This document shows positions 26,762-35,355 of a DNA stretch of 64,000 nt, piece by piece (positions within the stretch are counted from its first letter, which is position 1; every line of letters starts with the position of its first letter). The position numbers and the translations under genes were made by a program. A model generated the notes under the pieces. It was not told the DNA's origin, searched no databases, and worked only from the letters and a program-made list of their open reading frames with translations. The DNA is from Clostridiales bacterium FE2011 (lineage in GTDB: Bacteria; Bacillota; Clostridia; Christensenellales; Aristaeellaceae). The stretch is from contig CP069418.1 of NCBI GenBank assembly GCA_017569305.1, positions 2,852,001 to 2,916,000 of the forward strand, read 5' to 3'.

Positions 26762-28009
26762 ATGAAAAGTGTGACCCAGCTGCCGGAGATCGGGAACCTT
26801 CCCGATCTTCTGCGCTTTGAAAACGGAGACGCTGTACAGACACCCGGGGACTGGAAACGCAGGAGGGCAGAGCTGATCAGCCTGTACTCGGAATATGTGT
26901 ACGGATACATGCCGGATAAAGCAAAGGAAACCATAGAATGGCAGCTGCGGGAAGACGCGGAGACCGGCGGGAAACTGCTGACAATCACAATTTCCGCGGA
27001 GGGACGCAGTGCGTCCTTTTCCGTACTGGCGGGGCTTCCGGAAGGCACGGCGCCGGAAGGCGGTTTTCCTTTTTATATAGAGTACTGGCCGTGGCACTAT
27101 CAGAACGGGTTCACGAAGGAATGGGTGACCGGTTTTTCGGACAACTGCCGGTATGCCATGGAAAGAGAATATGCCTGTTTCCAGTATGACTGCTCCCAGG
27201 TATCTGCGGACAACGAGACACGGACCGGCGCATTCTTCACCCTTTATCCATACAAGGCGACAGATTCCGCACAGCAGCGAGGTGTGCTGCTGGCATGGGC
27301 ATGGGGTGTGAGCAAGATTATTGACGCCATGGAAGCCGGAGCGGGCAGGGAACTGGGGATCAACCCGGAGCTTTCACTGGTTGGCGGCGTATCCCGGTAC
27401 GGGAAAAGCGCAGCGGTGGCCGGTGCCTGGGACGAGCGGATCCGTGTGACGATCCCGTCCTGCTCAGGTGCGGGAGGCGTCGCTGTGTTCCGGACAGACA
27501 ACCATGGAAAGACCTATGATCTCACAAGCCTGGGCGGACCGGCAGAATGGGAGAACGAATCGGTGAATGAACCGTTTTCGAATCTGCAGGGCGGAGAAGG
27601 ATACTGGTTCTGCGGCAATTTCACAAGGCTCCTGTCTGCCCGGACGCTGCCGGTGGATCAGCATATGCTTTGCGCACTGGCGGCGGGAAAGAACCGCCAT
27701 ATGATTATTGTGACAGGCATTGTTTCAGAAGGATGGAACAATACGGAAGGACAGTGCCTGGCCTATGCCGCGTCCCAGCCGGTGTGGGATTTGCTGGAAT
27801 GCAGTGAACAGAACAACATGATCATTCACCTGGACGGACATGCGATCCTGCATTCAGATATGCAGACAATCCTGGACTACTGCGATGCCTGCCTGCGGGG
27901 GATCCGGGCAGACAGTTTCATAAAACTCACGGAAGGTATGCGGGGGAACCTGTTCCTGCAATATAACCGGGACAGGCTGGATCCGTTCTTCGGTCCGTAT
28001 CTTAAGTAA
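26762..28009 (+). CDS. CE15-like glucuronoyl esterase family protein
   Basis: The 415-residue alpha/beta hydrolase contains LLAWAWGVSKIIDAME followed by the nucleophile elbow GGVSRYGKSA (Ser211), the pattern of the CE15 glucuronoyl esterase family. These enzymes cut ester bonds between lignin alcohols and glucuronoxylan. No signal peptide is present, so a cytoplasmic role on imported oligosaccharides or another carbohydrate ester is more likely than cell-free action. The start ATG follows GGGAG. Downstream genes on the same strand (2-hydroxyacid dehydrogenase, CBM9-like, HAD) follow at short gaps and may form one unit. Confidence 0.78.
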   Translation: MKSVTQLPEIGNLPDLLRFENGDAVQTPGDWKRRRAELISLYSEYVYGYMPDKAKETIEWQLREDAETGGKLLTITISAEGRSASFSVLAGLPEGTAPEGGFPFYIEYWPWHYQNGFTKEWVTGFSDNCRYAMEREYACFQYDCSQVSADNETRTGAFFTLYPYKATDSAQQRGVLLAWAWGVSKIIDAMEAGAGRELGINPELSLVGGVSRYGKSAAVAGAWDERIRVTIPSCSGAGGVAVFRTDNHGKTYDLTSLGGPAEWENESVNEPFSNLQGGEGYWFCGNFTRLLSARTLPVDQHMLCALAAGKNRHMIIVTGIVSEGWNNTEGQCLAYAASQPVWDLLECSEQNNMIIHLDGHAILHSDMQTILDYCDACLRGIRADSFIKLTEGMRGNLFLQYNRDRLDPFFGPYLK

Positions 28010-28039
28010 GCAATAAAAAGCACAGAAGAGGAGAAACTT

Positions 28040-29002
28040 ATGAGCAGGAAAATGGCGGTTTATGAGCCATTTCTGAAACCGAACCACAAGGAAACGATCC
28101 GCGAAGCTGCCGTGCGGCACGGTTTTGAGGTCCGGCTCGTGGATGAGCCGGAGAAGGACAAGGATTACCTGATGGAGTGCGAAGTGATTTTCGGCCAGCT
28201 GCCGGAGACCGCGCGCGCATCGTCCACCCTGAAATGGATCTGTACCCCGTTTGCGGGGGTGGACCAGTTCCTGAAGCCGGATTCCTTCGCCAATCCGGAC
28301 GCGATGCTGTCCAATTCCTCCGGCGCATACGGCGTGACCATCTCGGAACATAGCATTATGATGCTGCTGGACATCCTGCGCCGGCAGCCGGAATACAGGC
28401 AGATTGTGGCACGGCATGAATGGAGACGGGACCTGCTGGTCCGCTCCATCAAGGATGCCCGGATTACCCTGCTTGGTACGGGAGATATCGGACTGGAAAC
28501 AGCCAGGAGACTGAAAGCATTTCTGCCGGCCTGTGTGATCGGTGTAAACAGGAGCGGCAGGAATCCTGACAACTGTTTCGACAGGATCCTGACGCAGGAT
28601 CAGTGGGAGGAAGTGCTGCCGGAAACGGACGTGCTGATGATCTCTCTGCCCGGAACAAAGGAAGCATTCCATATGGTGGGTGAAAAGCAGCTTGCGCAGC
28701 TGCCGGACGGTGCGGTGATCATCAATGTGGGGCGCGGCACCGTAATTGACCAGGAGGCACTGATCAGGGAACTGAAGAACGGTCGGCTGTATGCCGGGCT
28801 GGATGTGTTTGAAAAGGAACCACTGGAAGAAAACGATCCGGTATGGGAACTGCCGAACCTGCTCATTACGCCCCATACGGCCGGAAATATGACGCTGGAG
28901 CACACGGTGAACAGGATCGTTGAGATGTTTGTGGAAGACCTGGACAGATACTGTGCTGGGAAAACGCCCGGACACCTGGTGGACAGGCAAAGAGGCTATT
29001 GA
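28040..29002 (+). CDS. D-2-hydroxyacid dehydrogenase family protein
   Basis: The 320-residue protein has the NAD-binding motif LLGTGDIGLETARRL near residue 140, the catalytic arginine segment INVGRGTVIDQEAL, the Glu in LDVFEKEPLE and the His in LITPHTAGN. These are the signatures of the formate/glycerate dehydrogenase superfamily. It reduces a 2-oxoacid or oxidises a D-2-hydroxyacid; the substrate cannot be deduced. The ribosome site is AGAGGAG. Confidence 0.88.
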   Translation: MSRKMAVYEPFLKPNHKETIREAAVRHGFEVRLVDEPEKDKDYLMECEVIFGQLPETARASSTLKWICTPFAGVDQFLKPDSFANPDAMLSNSSGAYGVTISEHSIMMLLDILRRQPEYRQIVARHEWRRDLLVRSIKDARITLLGTGDIGLETARRLKAFLPACVIGVNRSGRNPDNCFDRILTQDQWEEVLPETDVLMISLPGTKEAFHMVGEKQLAQLPDGAVIINVGRGTVIDQEALIRELKNGRLYAGLDVFEKEPLEENDPVWELPNLLITPHTAGNMTLEHTVNRIVEMFVEDLDRYCAGKTPGHLVDRQRGY

Positions 29003-29026
29003 GAATAACCGGAGGGTAAACGGAAC

Positions 29027-29617
29027 GTGAACGACCGATATGTGATTATACGGGATGAACAGGATACCGGTACAGGCCGGGAACTGTATCTTGACCAGAT
29101 TCTGTGGGAGCCGGACTGCGGCGTCCGGGCAGGCGGAAGCATCCGCCATGACGGGGAAAACCTGCTGGTGCACCTATGGGCAAAAGAAAAGGATATCCGT
29201 GCGGAATACACCGCACCGCTTTCGCCCGTGCACGAGGACAGCTGCCTGGAGTTCTTCTTCATGCCGGAGGGGGAAGAACGTTACCTGAACTTTGAAATCA
29301 ATCCCAACGGATGCCTTCACATCGGCTTCGGCAGGAACAGAAATGACAGGGAACGGATTGTGCCGGAAAACCCGGAGAAACTGTTCAGCATCCGGACTGC
29401 GCGGACGGCGGAGGGCTGGGAAACGAGATACAGGATTCCTGCTGCGTTCCTCCGGAAATACTTTCCGGGTTTCGCCTTTTCCGGCATCCTGAAGGCAAAC
29501 GTCTACAAATGCGGAGACAAGACGGTTCATCCTCACTATCTTGCCTGGCAGCCGGTCGGTACTCCCACACCGGATTATCACCGGCCGGAATACTTCGGGG
29601 AAATGGCATTCGGCTGA
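29027..29617 (+). CDS. CBM9-like carbohydrate-binding domain protein
   Basis: The 196-residue protein is a single domain resembling the family 9 carbohydrate-binding fold, with EDSCLEFFFMPEGEERYLNFEINPNGCLHIGFG and the C-terminal HYLAWQPVGTPTPDYHRPEYFG. There is no signal peptide, which is unusual for a sugar-binding module but common for this stand-alone family. It starts with GTG at 29027 after GGAGGG and lies 24 bp after the dehydrogenase gene. Confidence 0.75.
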   Translation: MNDRYVIIRDEQDTGTGRELYLDQILWEPDCGVRAGGSIRHDGENLLVHLWAKEKDIRAEYTAPLSPVHEDSCLEFFFMPEGEERYLNFEINPNGCLHIGFGRNRNDRERIVPENPEKLFSIRTARTAEGWETRYRIPAAFLRKYFPGFAFSGILKANVYKCGDKTVHPHYLAWQPVGTPTPDYHRPEYFGEMAFG

Positions 29618-29650
29618 CGGAAGAGCTGTGAAAGAATCAGGCGGGTGAAT

Positions 29651-30532
29651 ATGATGCGATATGAAAGAAAAGAAAAAGAGCAGCTGCCGGTACTGGCAAT
29701 TTGCTATGATTTTGATAAAACCCTGACGCCGGACGACATGCAGGCGCAGGGCTATATCCAGTCTGTGGGCTATAATGTGGACCAGTTTTGGGAAGAAACG
29801 AACATCCTGGCCCATGAGCAGGAGATGGACTCCAACCTGGCCTATATGTACAAGATGGTGAAGGAAGCAGAAGGCAACCTGATCCTGAACCGCAAAGCCC
29901 TGATGGAATACGGGGCGAAGGTAAAGGTGTTTCCCGGTGTGGAGGAATGGTTTGAACGCATCCGGGAATACGGCAGACAGCACGGCGTGCTGGTGGAGCA
30001 CTATATCATTTCCTCCGGACTGAAGGAAATGATTGAAGGAACGGAAATGGCAAAGCAGGGGGCGTTTGAACGGATCTATGCCAGCTCCTTCTGCTACAAT
30101 GACCGGGGCGTAGCCATCTGGCCGGCGCAGGCGGTCAACTATACCAACAAGACACAGTTTCTTTTCCGGATTGAAAAAGGAACCCTGGACGTCAACGATC
30201 CCGCGGTGAATGATTATTATCCGCAGGACCGGATCAGGATTCCTTTCCGCAATATGGTTTATATCGGGGACAGCGATACCGATATCCCCTGTATGAAGCT
30301 GGTGAATTCCTATGGCGGGCATGCTATCGGGGTCTATGATCCTTCCACCGGCAATATGGAGAAAGTGAAGAAGATGATCCGGGAGAACCGGATCCGCTAC
30401 TATTCACCGGCAGATTACACCGAGGGATCCGCCCTGGATACACTGGTGAAGAAAATCATTATGAGAACCGCGGCCAACGAGGCGCTGGAAGCGGAACATA
30501 TGACCTGCGCGGAGGAAACAGATCCGCAGTAA
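29651..30532 (+). CDS. HAD-superfamily hydrolase
   Basis: The roughly 290-residue protein has the HAD motif I DFDKTLTP, motif II IISSGL, and the acidic motif GDSDTDIPCMK. This is the pattern of a soluble phosphoserine-phosphatase-like enzyme. The substrate is unknown. Either ATG 29651 or 29654 could be the start, after an AGGCGGGTG ribosome site. Its stop codon directly abuts the stop of the convergent transporter gene. Confidence 0.82.
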   Translation: MMRYERKEKEQLPVLAICYDFDKTLTPDDMQAQGYIQSVGYNVDQFWEETNILAHEQEMDSNLAYMYKMVKEAEGNLILNRKALMEYGAKVKVFPGVEEWFERIREYGRQHGVLVEHYIISSGLKEMIEGTEMAKQGAFERIYASSFCYNDRGVAIWPAQAVNYTNKTQFLFRIEKGTLDVNDPAVNDYYPQDRIRIPFRNMVYIGDSDTDIPCMKLVNSYGGHAIGVYDPSTGNMEKVKKMIRENRIRYYSPADYTEGSALDTLVKKIIMRTAANEALEAEHMTCAEETDPQ

Positions 30533-31672
30533 TCAGAAGAAACTCCAGTGGGAGAGCAGGAAGCCGGGGATGACCACGATCAGGAAGAAAGCCCAGCTGA
30601 CCAGGGTGAAAACCCTGATGAACCTGCCGCCATTGCCGGGGTATTCCCGGACGTAGATGCGGTAGTTGATTACAGAAGCCAGGGAACCGATGAGTGAGCA
30701 GAGACCGGCGGTATCTGCACCGTAGATCAGCCCGGCAAAGTTCTCTGTAAAAGGATAAAGCACGATGCTTGCCGGAACGTTGGAGATGATCTGGCTGACG
30801 CCGATGGCCCACCAGTATTCATATCCGGCCACAGCCTTCTTCAGCACTCCGGCAATTTCCCGATTGGCCGCGATGGAGGAAGAGAAAACAAAGAAACAAA
30901 GGAAGGTTACCAGCAGGACATAGTCCACCTTCAGCAGGATCTTCCAGTCCAGAATCAGCATGCCGATCAGCACCACAGCCACCGCCCAGGGCCAGAGAGT
31001 AGTCCGGGTGACGATGACTGCCAGGATCAGGACAAACAAACAGACATAGCCAATACGGCGTACTTTTCCGTCAGGAGTCCAGACCATCCGGTCAGCCCTG
31101 GCGGAAATTTCTTCTTTTGGGTCTTTCCGGTAGAGCACGAAAACGAAAACGATCAGCAGCAGGGCAGACATGGCGCACAGCGGCAGCATGTGCAGCATGA
31201 AATGACCGGCGGATACACCGGCCTTCCCGTAAAGGAAAAGGTTCTGCGGACTGCCGAAAGGCATGAGGAGGGAACCGCGGATGGCCGCGATATTCTCCAT
31301 GGAAATAACCGGGAGGATATACTTTTCTTTTCCGCCATCCCGGAACAGCATGATGGTCAGCGGAACAAAGATGATCAGTGATACGTCATTGGTCACAAAC
31401 ATGGAGCAGAAGAAAACGCCGAAGATCAGGAACAGGGACAGGGAAGTCATCCGCTTCAGGTTGGAAGCCAGTCCAACCAGGGGACGCAGGACGTTCTCCT
31501 GCTTAAACCCTTCCAGAACGCACAGCATCATCAGGAGTGTGCCCAGGGTATGCCAGTCGATATCCCGAATCAGCTGCGCGGAGGGAGGCGTGATGATCAG
31601 CGCAATTCCCGCAGCCAGGAGAGACAGTGTCAGCATCAGTTCCTTTTTCAGGAAGCTGAGGATTCTTTTCAT
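30533..31672 (-). CDS. ArsB/NhaD/SLC13-type permease
   Basis: The 379-residue protein has about ten membrane helices and the ion-transporter-superfamily signature FVTNDVSLIIFVPLTI. A GSLLMPFGSPQNLFLYGKAG segment and a second re-entrant-like segment, ISNVPASIVLYPF, are also present. Such permeases exchange or import anions, arsenite or dicarboxylates; the substrate cannot be read from sequence. The ATG at 31672 is favoured over 31681 because of spacing to AAAGGA. Confidence 0.8.
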   Translation of the reverse strand: MKRILSFLKKELMLTLSLLAAGIALIITPPSAQLIRDIDWHTLGTLLMMLCVLEGFKQENVLRPLVGLASNLKRMTSLSLFLIFGVFFCSMFVTNDVSLIIFVPLTIMLFRDGGKEKYILPVISMENIAAIRGSLLMPFGSPQNLFLYGKAGVSAGHFMLHMLPLCAMSALLLIVFVFVLYRKDPKEEISARADRMVWTPDGKVRRIGYVCLFVLILAVIVTRTTLWPWAVAVVLIGMLILDWKILLKVDYVLLVTFLCFFVFSSSIAANREIAGVLKKAVAGYEYWWAIGVSQIISNVPASIVLYPFTENFAGLIYGADTAGLCSLIGSLASVINYRIYVREYPGNGGRFIRVFTLVSWAFFLIVVIPGFLLSHWSFF

Positions 31673-31865
31673 TACCTTCATTCCTTTCCGTTTCGCACCG
31701 CGCGGAAACCGCACTATTCTAGCGAAAAACCGATCGGCCGTCAATGAGAAAGCTCAAACTGATGAATAATGAAATAATGAATCCGGGATATGTGACAGAA
31801 TCATATTGAGGTGAAAATATATACGGCCAAAAGAAAAAAGAACTGCAAAAGGACACTGGAAAATA

Positions 31866-31893
31866 TTGACATAAGGGAAAGTGGTCATAGAAT
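31866..31893 (+). promoter_or_regulatory. Promoter of the agrB operon
   Basis: TTGACA at 31866-31871 and TAGAAT at 31888-31893 are spaced 16 bp, upstream of the agrB start. The near-consensus boxes suggest basal expression of the sensing genes. Confidence 0.7.
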
Positions 31894-31974
31894 GAAAATA
31901 TATCGTAAAAAGAAAACGTTTCCCGGAATCCGGCACTACGGAGGGACATAATTTCACAGAACGGAGGGGATTGT

Positions 31975-32550
31975 GTGAAAAACAATTTCTTATCTGATTT
32001 GCCGGAGGATGAAAGAGAAATAGCGGAATACGGCCTGAGCCAGGGACTGGTGCTGGTTGGCGGCCTGGGGCTGGCTGTGATTGCGGGCTGGGTGATGGGT
32101 ATTCCGCTGCTCGCGGTGCTTTTCCTTACGCTTACTTATATTCTGCGGATTTATGCAGGAGGATATCATGCGAAAACACCGCTGCGGTGCGGGATTATAT
32201 CGGCATTATCCATCCTGATCTGCTTTTTATGCCTGAAGTATATTTCGCTGCCGAAACTGCTTTTGCATGTTCTGACACTGGGAGCCGGGCTTTTCATTCT
32301 GCTTGCCGCACCGGTAGATACGGCTAACAAAGAACTGGAAGAGGAAGAGAAACAAACCTATGGCCGGAAAGCACGGCGAATTGTGCTGGCAGAGGCGGGT
32401 ATCTATTTTATTTCAGCACTGCTTGGCTGGGAAACAGGAATACGCTGTGTGAGCGTCTGCCTGATATTTATGGCGGTGAATCTTGCGTTTGGCCTGGCGA
32501 ACAACAAACTGAGGAGGCGGCTGGACTATGATGAAAATCCTGATCTGTGA
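31975..32550 (+). CDS. agrB: AgrB-family pheromone-processing membrane peptidase
   Basis: The 191-residue membrane protein has the AgrB catalytic pair in RIYAGGYHAKTPLRCGI (His followed seven residues later by Cys) and about five hydrophobic segments. AgrB cleaves the C-terminal tail of AgrD and forms the thiolactone ring. The start is GTG at 31975 after GGAGGGG. The gene overlaps the regulator gene by 23 bp. Unusually no agrD is adjacent; the only AgrD-like peptide lies 2.8 kb downstream at 35356, beyond the thiopeptide precursors. Confidence 0.9.
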   Translation: MKNNFLSDLPEDEREIAEYGLSQGLVLVGGLGLAVIAGWVMGIPLLAVLFLTLTYILRIYAGGYHAKTPLRCGIISALSILICFLCLKYISLPKLLLHVLTLGAGLFILLAAPVDTANKELEEEEKQTYGRKARRIVLAEAGIYFISALLGWETGIRCVSVCLIFMAVNLAFGLANNKLRRRLDYDENPDL

Positions 32551-33238
32551 TGATGACGAACTGTTCAGCGAGGACCTGGAGAAGAAACTGGAACAGTATG
32601 AGATCAATCATCGGGATGAGTTTGATATTCACGTGGTGAATCATGGGGAAGAAGCACTGACAAAACTGAAAGAAGAGCAATGGGACGTGCTTTTCCTTGA
32701 TATTGAAATGCCAAATATCAACGGGGTGGAAGTTGGTACGCGGGTAAGGGAACAGCTGCAAAACTACGGCCTTAAGATTATTTATGTTTCCAGCCAGCGC
32801 GGCTACGCTATGGACCTGTTCAAGGTGGATACCTTTGATTTCCTGATTAAGCCGGTTGCGTATAATGAGCTGGAAGCCGTTATGGAAAAGCTGATGAACA
32901 CCCTGAACAGAAGCGGGGAAATGTATGTCTACCGCAAAAAGGGACAAACCGCGCGCTGTAAAATGGAGGATATTCTGTATTTTGAGAGCCATCTGAAGAA
33001 AACGATCATCGTAACACGACAAAAAACAGACGAATTCTATGCTTCGCTGAAAGATATCTATGAAGAACTGAAGGATAAGCGTTTTTTCTATTGCCATAAG
33101 AGTATCCTGGTGAACTATGACCGGGTGGCGGAATTCCACTATGACAAACTGGTGCTGGATAATGGTGAAGAACTGGAAATCAGCCAGGCAAAACGGAAAG
33201 AAGTGCGTAAACTGAGCGGCGAAATGGGGATGGAATGA
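32528..33238 (+). CDS. LytTR-family response regulator (AgrA-like)
   Basis: The 236-residue protein has a receiver domain (ILICDDDELF, phospho-acceptor Asp in LFLDIEMPNINGVE near residue 58, and KPVAYNELE with the conserved Lys-Pro). A C-terminal LytTR DNA-binding domain follows from about residue 135 (YFESHLKKTIIV, FYCHKSILVNYDRV). It should activate promoters on receipt of phosphate from the kinase encoded next, whose start overlaps its stop by 4 bp. Likely targets are the precursor and biosynthetic genes. Confidence 0.92.
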   Translation: MMKILICDDDELFSEDLEKKLEQYEINHRDEFDIHVVNHGEEALTKLKEEQWDVLFLDIEMPNINGVEVGTRVREQLQNYGLKIIYVSSQRGYAMDLFKVDTFDFLIKPVAYNELEAVMEKLMNTLNRSGEMYVYRKKGQTARCKMEDILYFESHLKKTIIVTRQKTDEFYASLKDIYEELKDKRFFYCHKSILVNYDRVAEFHYDKLVLDNGEELEISQAKRKEVRKLSGEMGME

Positions 33239-34506
33239 TGGGCGAACGGAGTACGATCATAGTATATCTGATCACAGACGCATTAAGCATACTGTGTATC
33301 GCACGGCTTTTCCGTTACTATGCAGCAGAAAAGCCTTTATTCCTGAAAGAACTGGCTGCATATGCCATTTATTACCTGATTACGAATGCCGTTTATCTGG
33401 CATTCGGCATCCCGATCCTGAATATGGTGATGAACCTGACAGGCTTGTTACTGCTGACGAGACTGTACGAAAAAAAACTGAAAAAGAATATCCTGATGGC
33501 TGTACTGACTTATGTGGCTATGATTCCATGCGAAATGATCGCTATGTGGGTGTGTAATTTTGTGCCACAGGACGTGTGGCAGCAGCAGAGCGGTTTTTCC
33601 GAGACGGCAATGGTTGTGCAGTGTGTGGTGCTGTCGCTGATTGTCCAGGTGCTGAAAAAATTCAAAGGGGTGGCCAAAAGCACTGAAGGCGACTGGTTCT
33701 GCTGGGGCGGCGTTGTGCTGATGCAGATTATGCTGGTTGGCTTTATGGTGATGCTGGTGATGCACCTGAGAGGTGTGCAGCTGATCCGTTCGGTGCTGAT
33801 GCTGGCGGTCATTGATTATGTAGTGATATACATCTATGACAAACTGATTCTTTCGGAGGAAGAACGGGTCAGGAACCTGCTGCTGGTGGAACAGAAGGAA
33901 AGCTATGAGCGGGAGATGGAGATCCTGCTGGACAGCCGGAAAAAAATAAGGGGAATCTATCACGACATCAAGAATCATATCCTGATTATGCGTTCTTATT
34001 CAGAACAGAAACGCTACCAGGAACTGGATGACTACCTGCAGCGAATGCAGGAGGAAACCCGGGCTGCTGTTCCGCAGGTTTATACCGGCCAGCCGGCAGT
34101 GGACAGCATGCTGCATTATAAGATCAGCAACGCAAAGGAAGTTCCTATCCAGATCGAAACCAGCATACCGGAGAAATTGAATATCGACGATTTTGATATT
34201 ACGGTTATACTCGGAAACCTGCTGGATAACGCCATTGAAGCATGTGAAAAGCTGGAGAAGGAGCAGCGAAAGATCCTGCTTTCCATCCGGATGGTGAAAA
34301 ACCAACTGTTTATCAGGACAGAAAATTCCTTTGACGGACAACTCCGGAGGCATCAGGGCAGGCTTCTGACGCGGAAAGCGGATGAAGGCAGCCACGGTAT
34401 AGGCCTGGAGAATGTGAAGCGGGTGGTGGAAAAGTATCACGGGCTGCTGGAAATGAATGCTGAAGGCATGATTTTCCAGGTGAAAATAATGCTTTATCTT
34501 GGATGA
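33235..34506 (+). CDS. GHKL sensor histidine kinase (AgrC-like)
   Basis: The 423-residue protein has six or seven membrane helices in residues 1-205. A dimerisation segment follows with the phospho-accepting His in GIYHDIKNHILIMRSY (near residue 243). The GHKL ATPase domain has the N box LGNLLDNAIEACEK and a G box in GSHGIGLENVKRVV. This is the AgrC architecture for sensing cyclic peptide pheromones. It is the last gene before a strong terminator. Confidence 0.92.
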   Translation: MMGERSTIIVYLITDALSILCIARLFRYYAAEKPLFLKELAAYAIYYLITNAVYLAFGIPILNMVMNLTGLLLLTRLYEKKLKKNILMAVLTYVAMIPCEMIAMWVCNFVPQDVWQQQSGFSETAMVVQCVVLSLIVQVLKKFKGVAKSTEGDWFCWGGVVLMQIMLVGFMVMLVMHLRGVQLIRSVLMLAVIDYVVIYIYDKLILSEEERVRNLLLVEQKESYEREMEILLDSRKKIRGIYHDIKNHILIMRSYSEQKRYQELDDYLQRMQEETRAAVPQVYTGQPAVDSMLHYKISNAKEVPIQIETSIPEKLNIDDFDITVILGNLLDNAIEACEKLEKEQRKILLSIRMVKNQLFIRTENSFDGQLRRHQGRLLTRKADEGSHGIGLENVKRVVEKYHGLLEMNAEGMIFQVKIMLYLG

Positions 34507-34522
34507 TGGCAATAAAACATTG

Positions 34523-34555
34523 GATTGTGGCAATGATCGCCACAATCTTTTTTTT
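34523..34555 (+). terminator. Terminator between sensor kinase and precursor genes
   Basis: GATTGTGGC and GCCACAATC form a 9-bp stem with a 7-base loop, followed directly by eight T. It separates the agrB-regulator-kinase unit from the peptide genes. It could also act as an attenuator. Confidence 0.88.
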
Positions 34556-34624
34556 GTCGTTACAATGACACCAGATCGGCTGTTCAAGACCGAAATCAAA
34601 CAAAAAGAAAGGGAGGACAAACAA

Positions 34625-34795
34625 ATGAAAGAGGCTATCAAGAACATGGAAGACATCGAGGTTATGGAAGTATCCGAGGCATCCCTGCTGGGCGAGACCG
34701 CCGCATCTAGCGGATCCAGTTCCAGCGGCAGCTGCTCCTGCTGCGGCTCCACAAGCTGCGTCAGCTGCGGTATCAACGGTTCCAGCGTGAACTAA
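34625..34795 (+). CDS. Thiopeptide precursor peptide 1
   Basis: The 56-residue peptide has an acidic leader (MEDIEVMEVSEASLLGETAA) and a core region starting with Ser residues, then GSCSCCGSTSCVSCG and the tail INGSSVN. Ser and Cys dominate the core, as needed for azoles and dehydroalanines. The GSCSC...STSC pattern closely resembles the lactazole core as I recall it. A strong ribosome site (AAAGGGAGG) precedes the ATG. It is the first of three paralogues encoded in a row between the agr genes and the exporter. Confidence 0.9.
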   Translation: MKEAIKNMEDIEVMEVSEASLLGETAASSGSSSSGSCSCCGSTSCVSCGINGSSVN

Positions 34796-34816
34796 CAGTA
34801 AAAGGAGGTTACGGAA

Positions 34817-34993
34817 ATGAAAAACACTTTCAAGACGATGGAAGACATCGAGGTTATGGAAGTTTCCGAGGCATCCCTGCTGGGCGAGACCGCCGCGACA
34901 AGCGGATCCAGCGCCTGCGGCAGCTGCTCCTGCTGCGGATCTACCAGCTGCATCAGCTGCGGTATGAATGACAGCAGCGCAAACGCCAAGTAA
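34817..34993 (+). CDS. Thiopeptide precursor peptide 2
   Basis: The 58-residue peptide shares the leader with precursor 1 but starts MKNTFKT. It differs in the core by having Ala-Cys where the others have Ser-Ser (residues 33-34), Ile46 for Val and the tail MNDSSANAK. It would add one extra Cys upstream of the conserved GSCSCC motif, so its product should carry an additional thiazole or free thiol. AAAGGAGG lies at the expected distance upstream. The gap to precursor 1 is 21 bp. Confidence 0.9.
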   Translation: MKNTFKTMEDIEVMEVSEASLLGETAATSGSSACGSCSCCGSTSCISCGMNDSSANAK

Positions 34994-35013
34994 AAAGACA
35001 GGAGGAAAGAAAA

Positions 35014-35184
35014 ATGAAAGAAGCTGTCAAGAACATGGAAGACATCGAGGTCATGGAAGTATCCGAAGCTTCCCTGCTGGGTGAGACCGCAGCAACGAGC
35101 GGATCCAGCTCCAGCGGCAGCTGTTCCTGCTGCGGAAGCACCAGCTGCGTCAGCTGCGGCATCAACGGCGGCTCCGCTAACTAA
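35014..35184 (+). CDS. Thiopeptide precursor peptide 3
   Basis: The 56-residue peptide is nearly identical to precursor 1: MKEAVKN start, Thr28 in place of Ser28, and tail INGGSAN. The Ser/Cys core from residue 31 to 49 is the same as in precursor 1, so both should give the same macrocycle with different tails. The ribosome site is AGGAGG. Conservation among the copies at base level indicates recent duplication. Confidence 0.9.
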   Translation: MKEAVKNMEDIEVMEVSEASLLGETAATSGSSSSGSCSCCGSTSCVSCGINGGSAN

Positions 35185-35355
35185 GCCGAAGATCAGTAGT
35201 AAGAACCTGCTGAGGGGACGAGAAAAAATTTTTGAACAGCCGATCGCCCCCTGCGGGACCTCCCGAAAACAACCAGGAACGAAATAGAATCCGCTGAGGC
35301 GGAAAAGAAACATAAACAGAAAAACAAACGAAGAGACTGAAAGGAGAAAAAGAAA
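35185..35355 (+). other. Spacer between precursors and agrD
   Basis: This 171-bp stretch holds no clear gene. A small CGGG-ACCT-CCCG hairpin lies near 35246 without a T-run, and I see no consensus promoter. The agrD ribosome site AAAGGAG is at its end. Confidence 0.5.

Noticed and set aside
34499..34624. Upstream extension of precursor 1
   Set aside because: The longer frame reads through the terminator hairpin; the ATG at 34625 has a strong ribosome site and matches the starts of the two paralogues.
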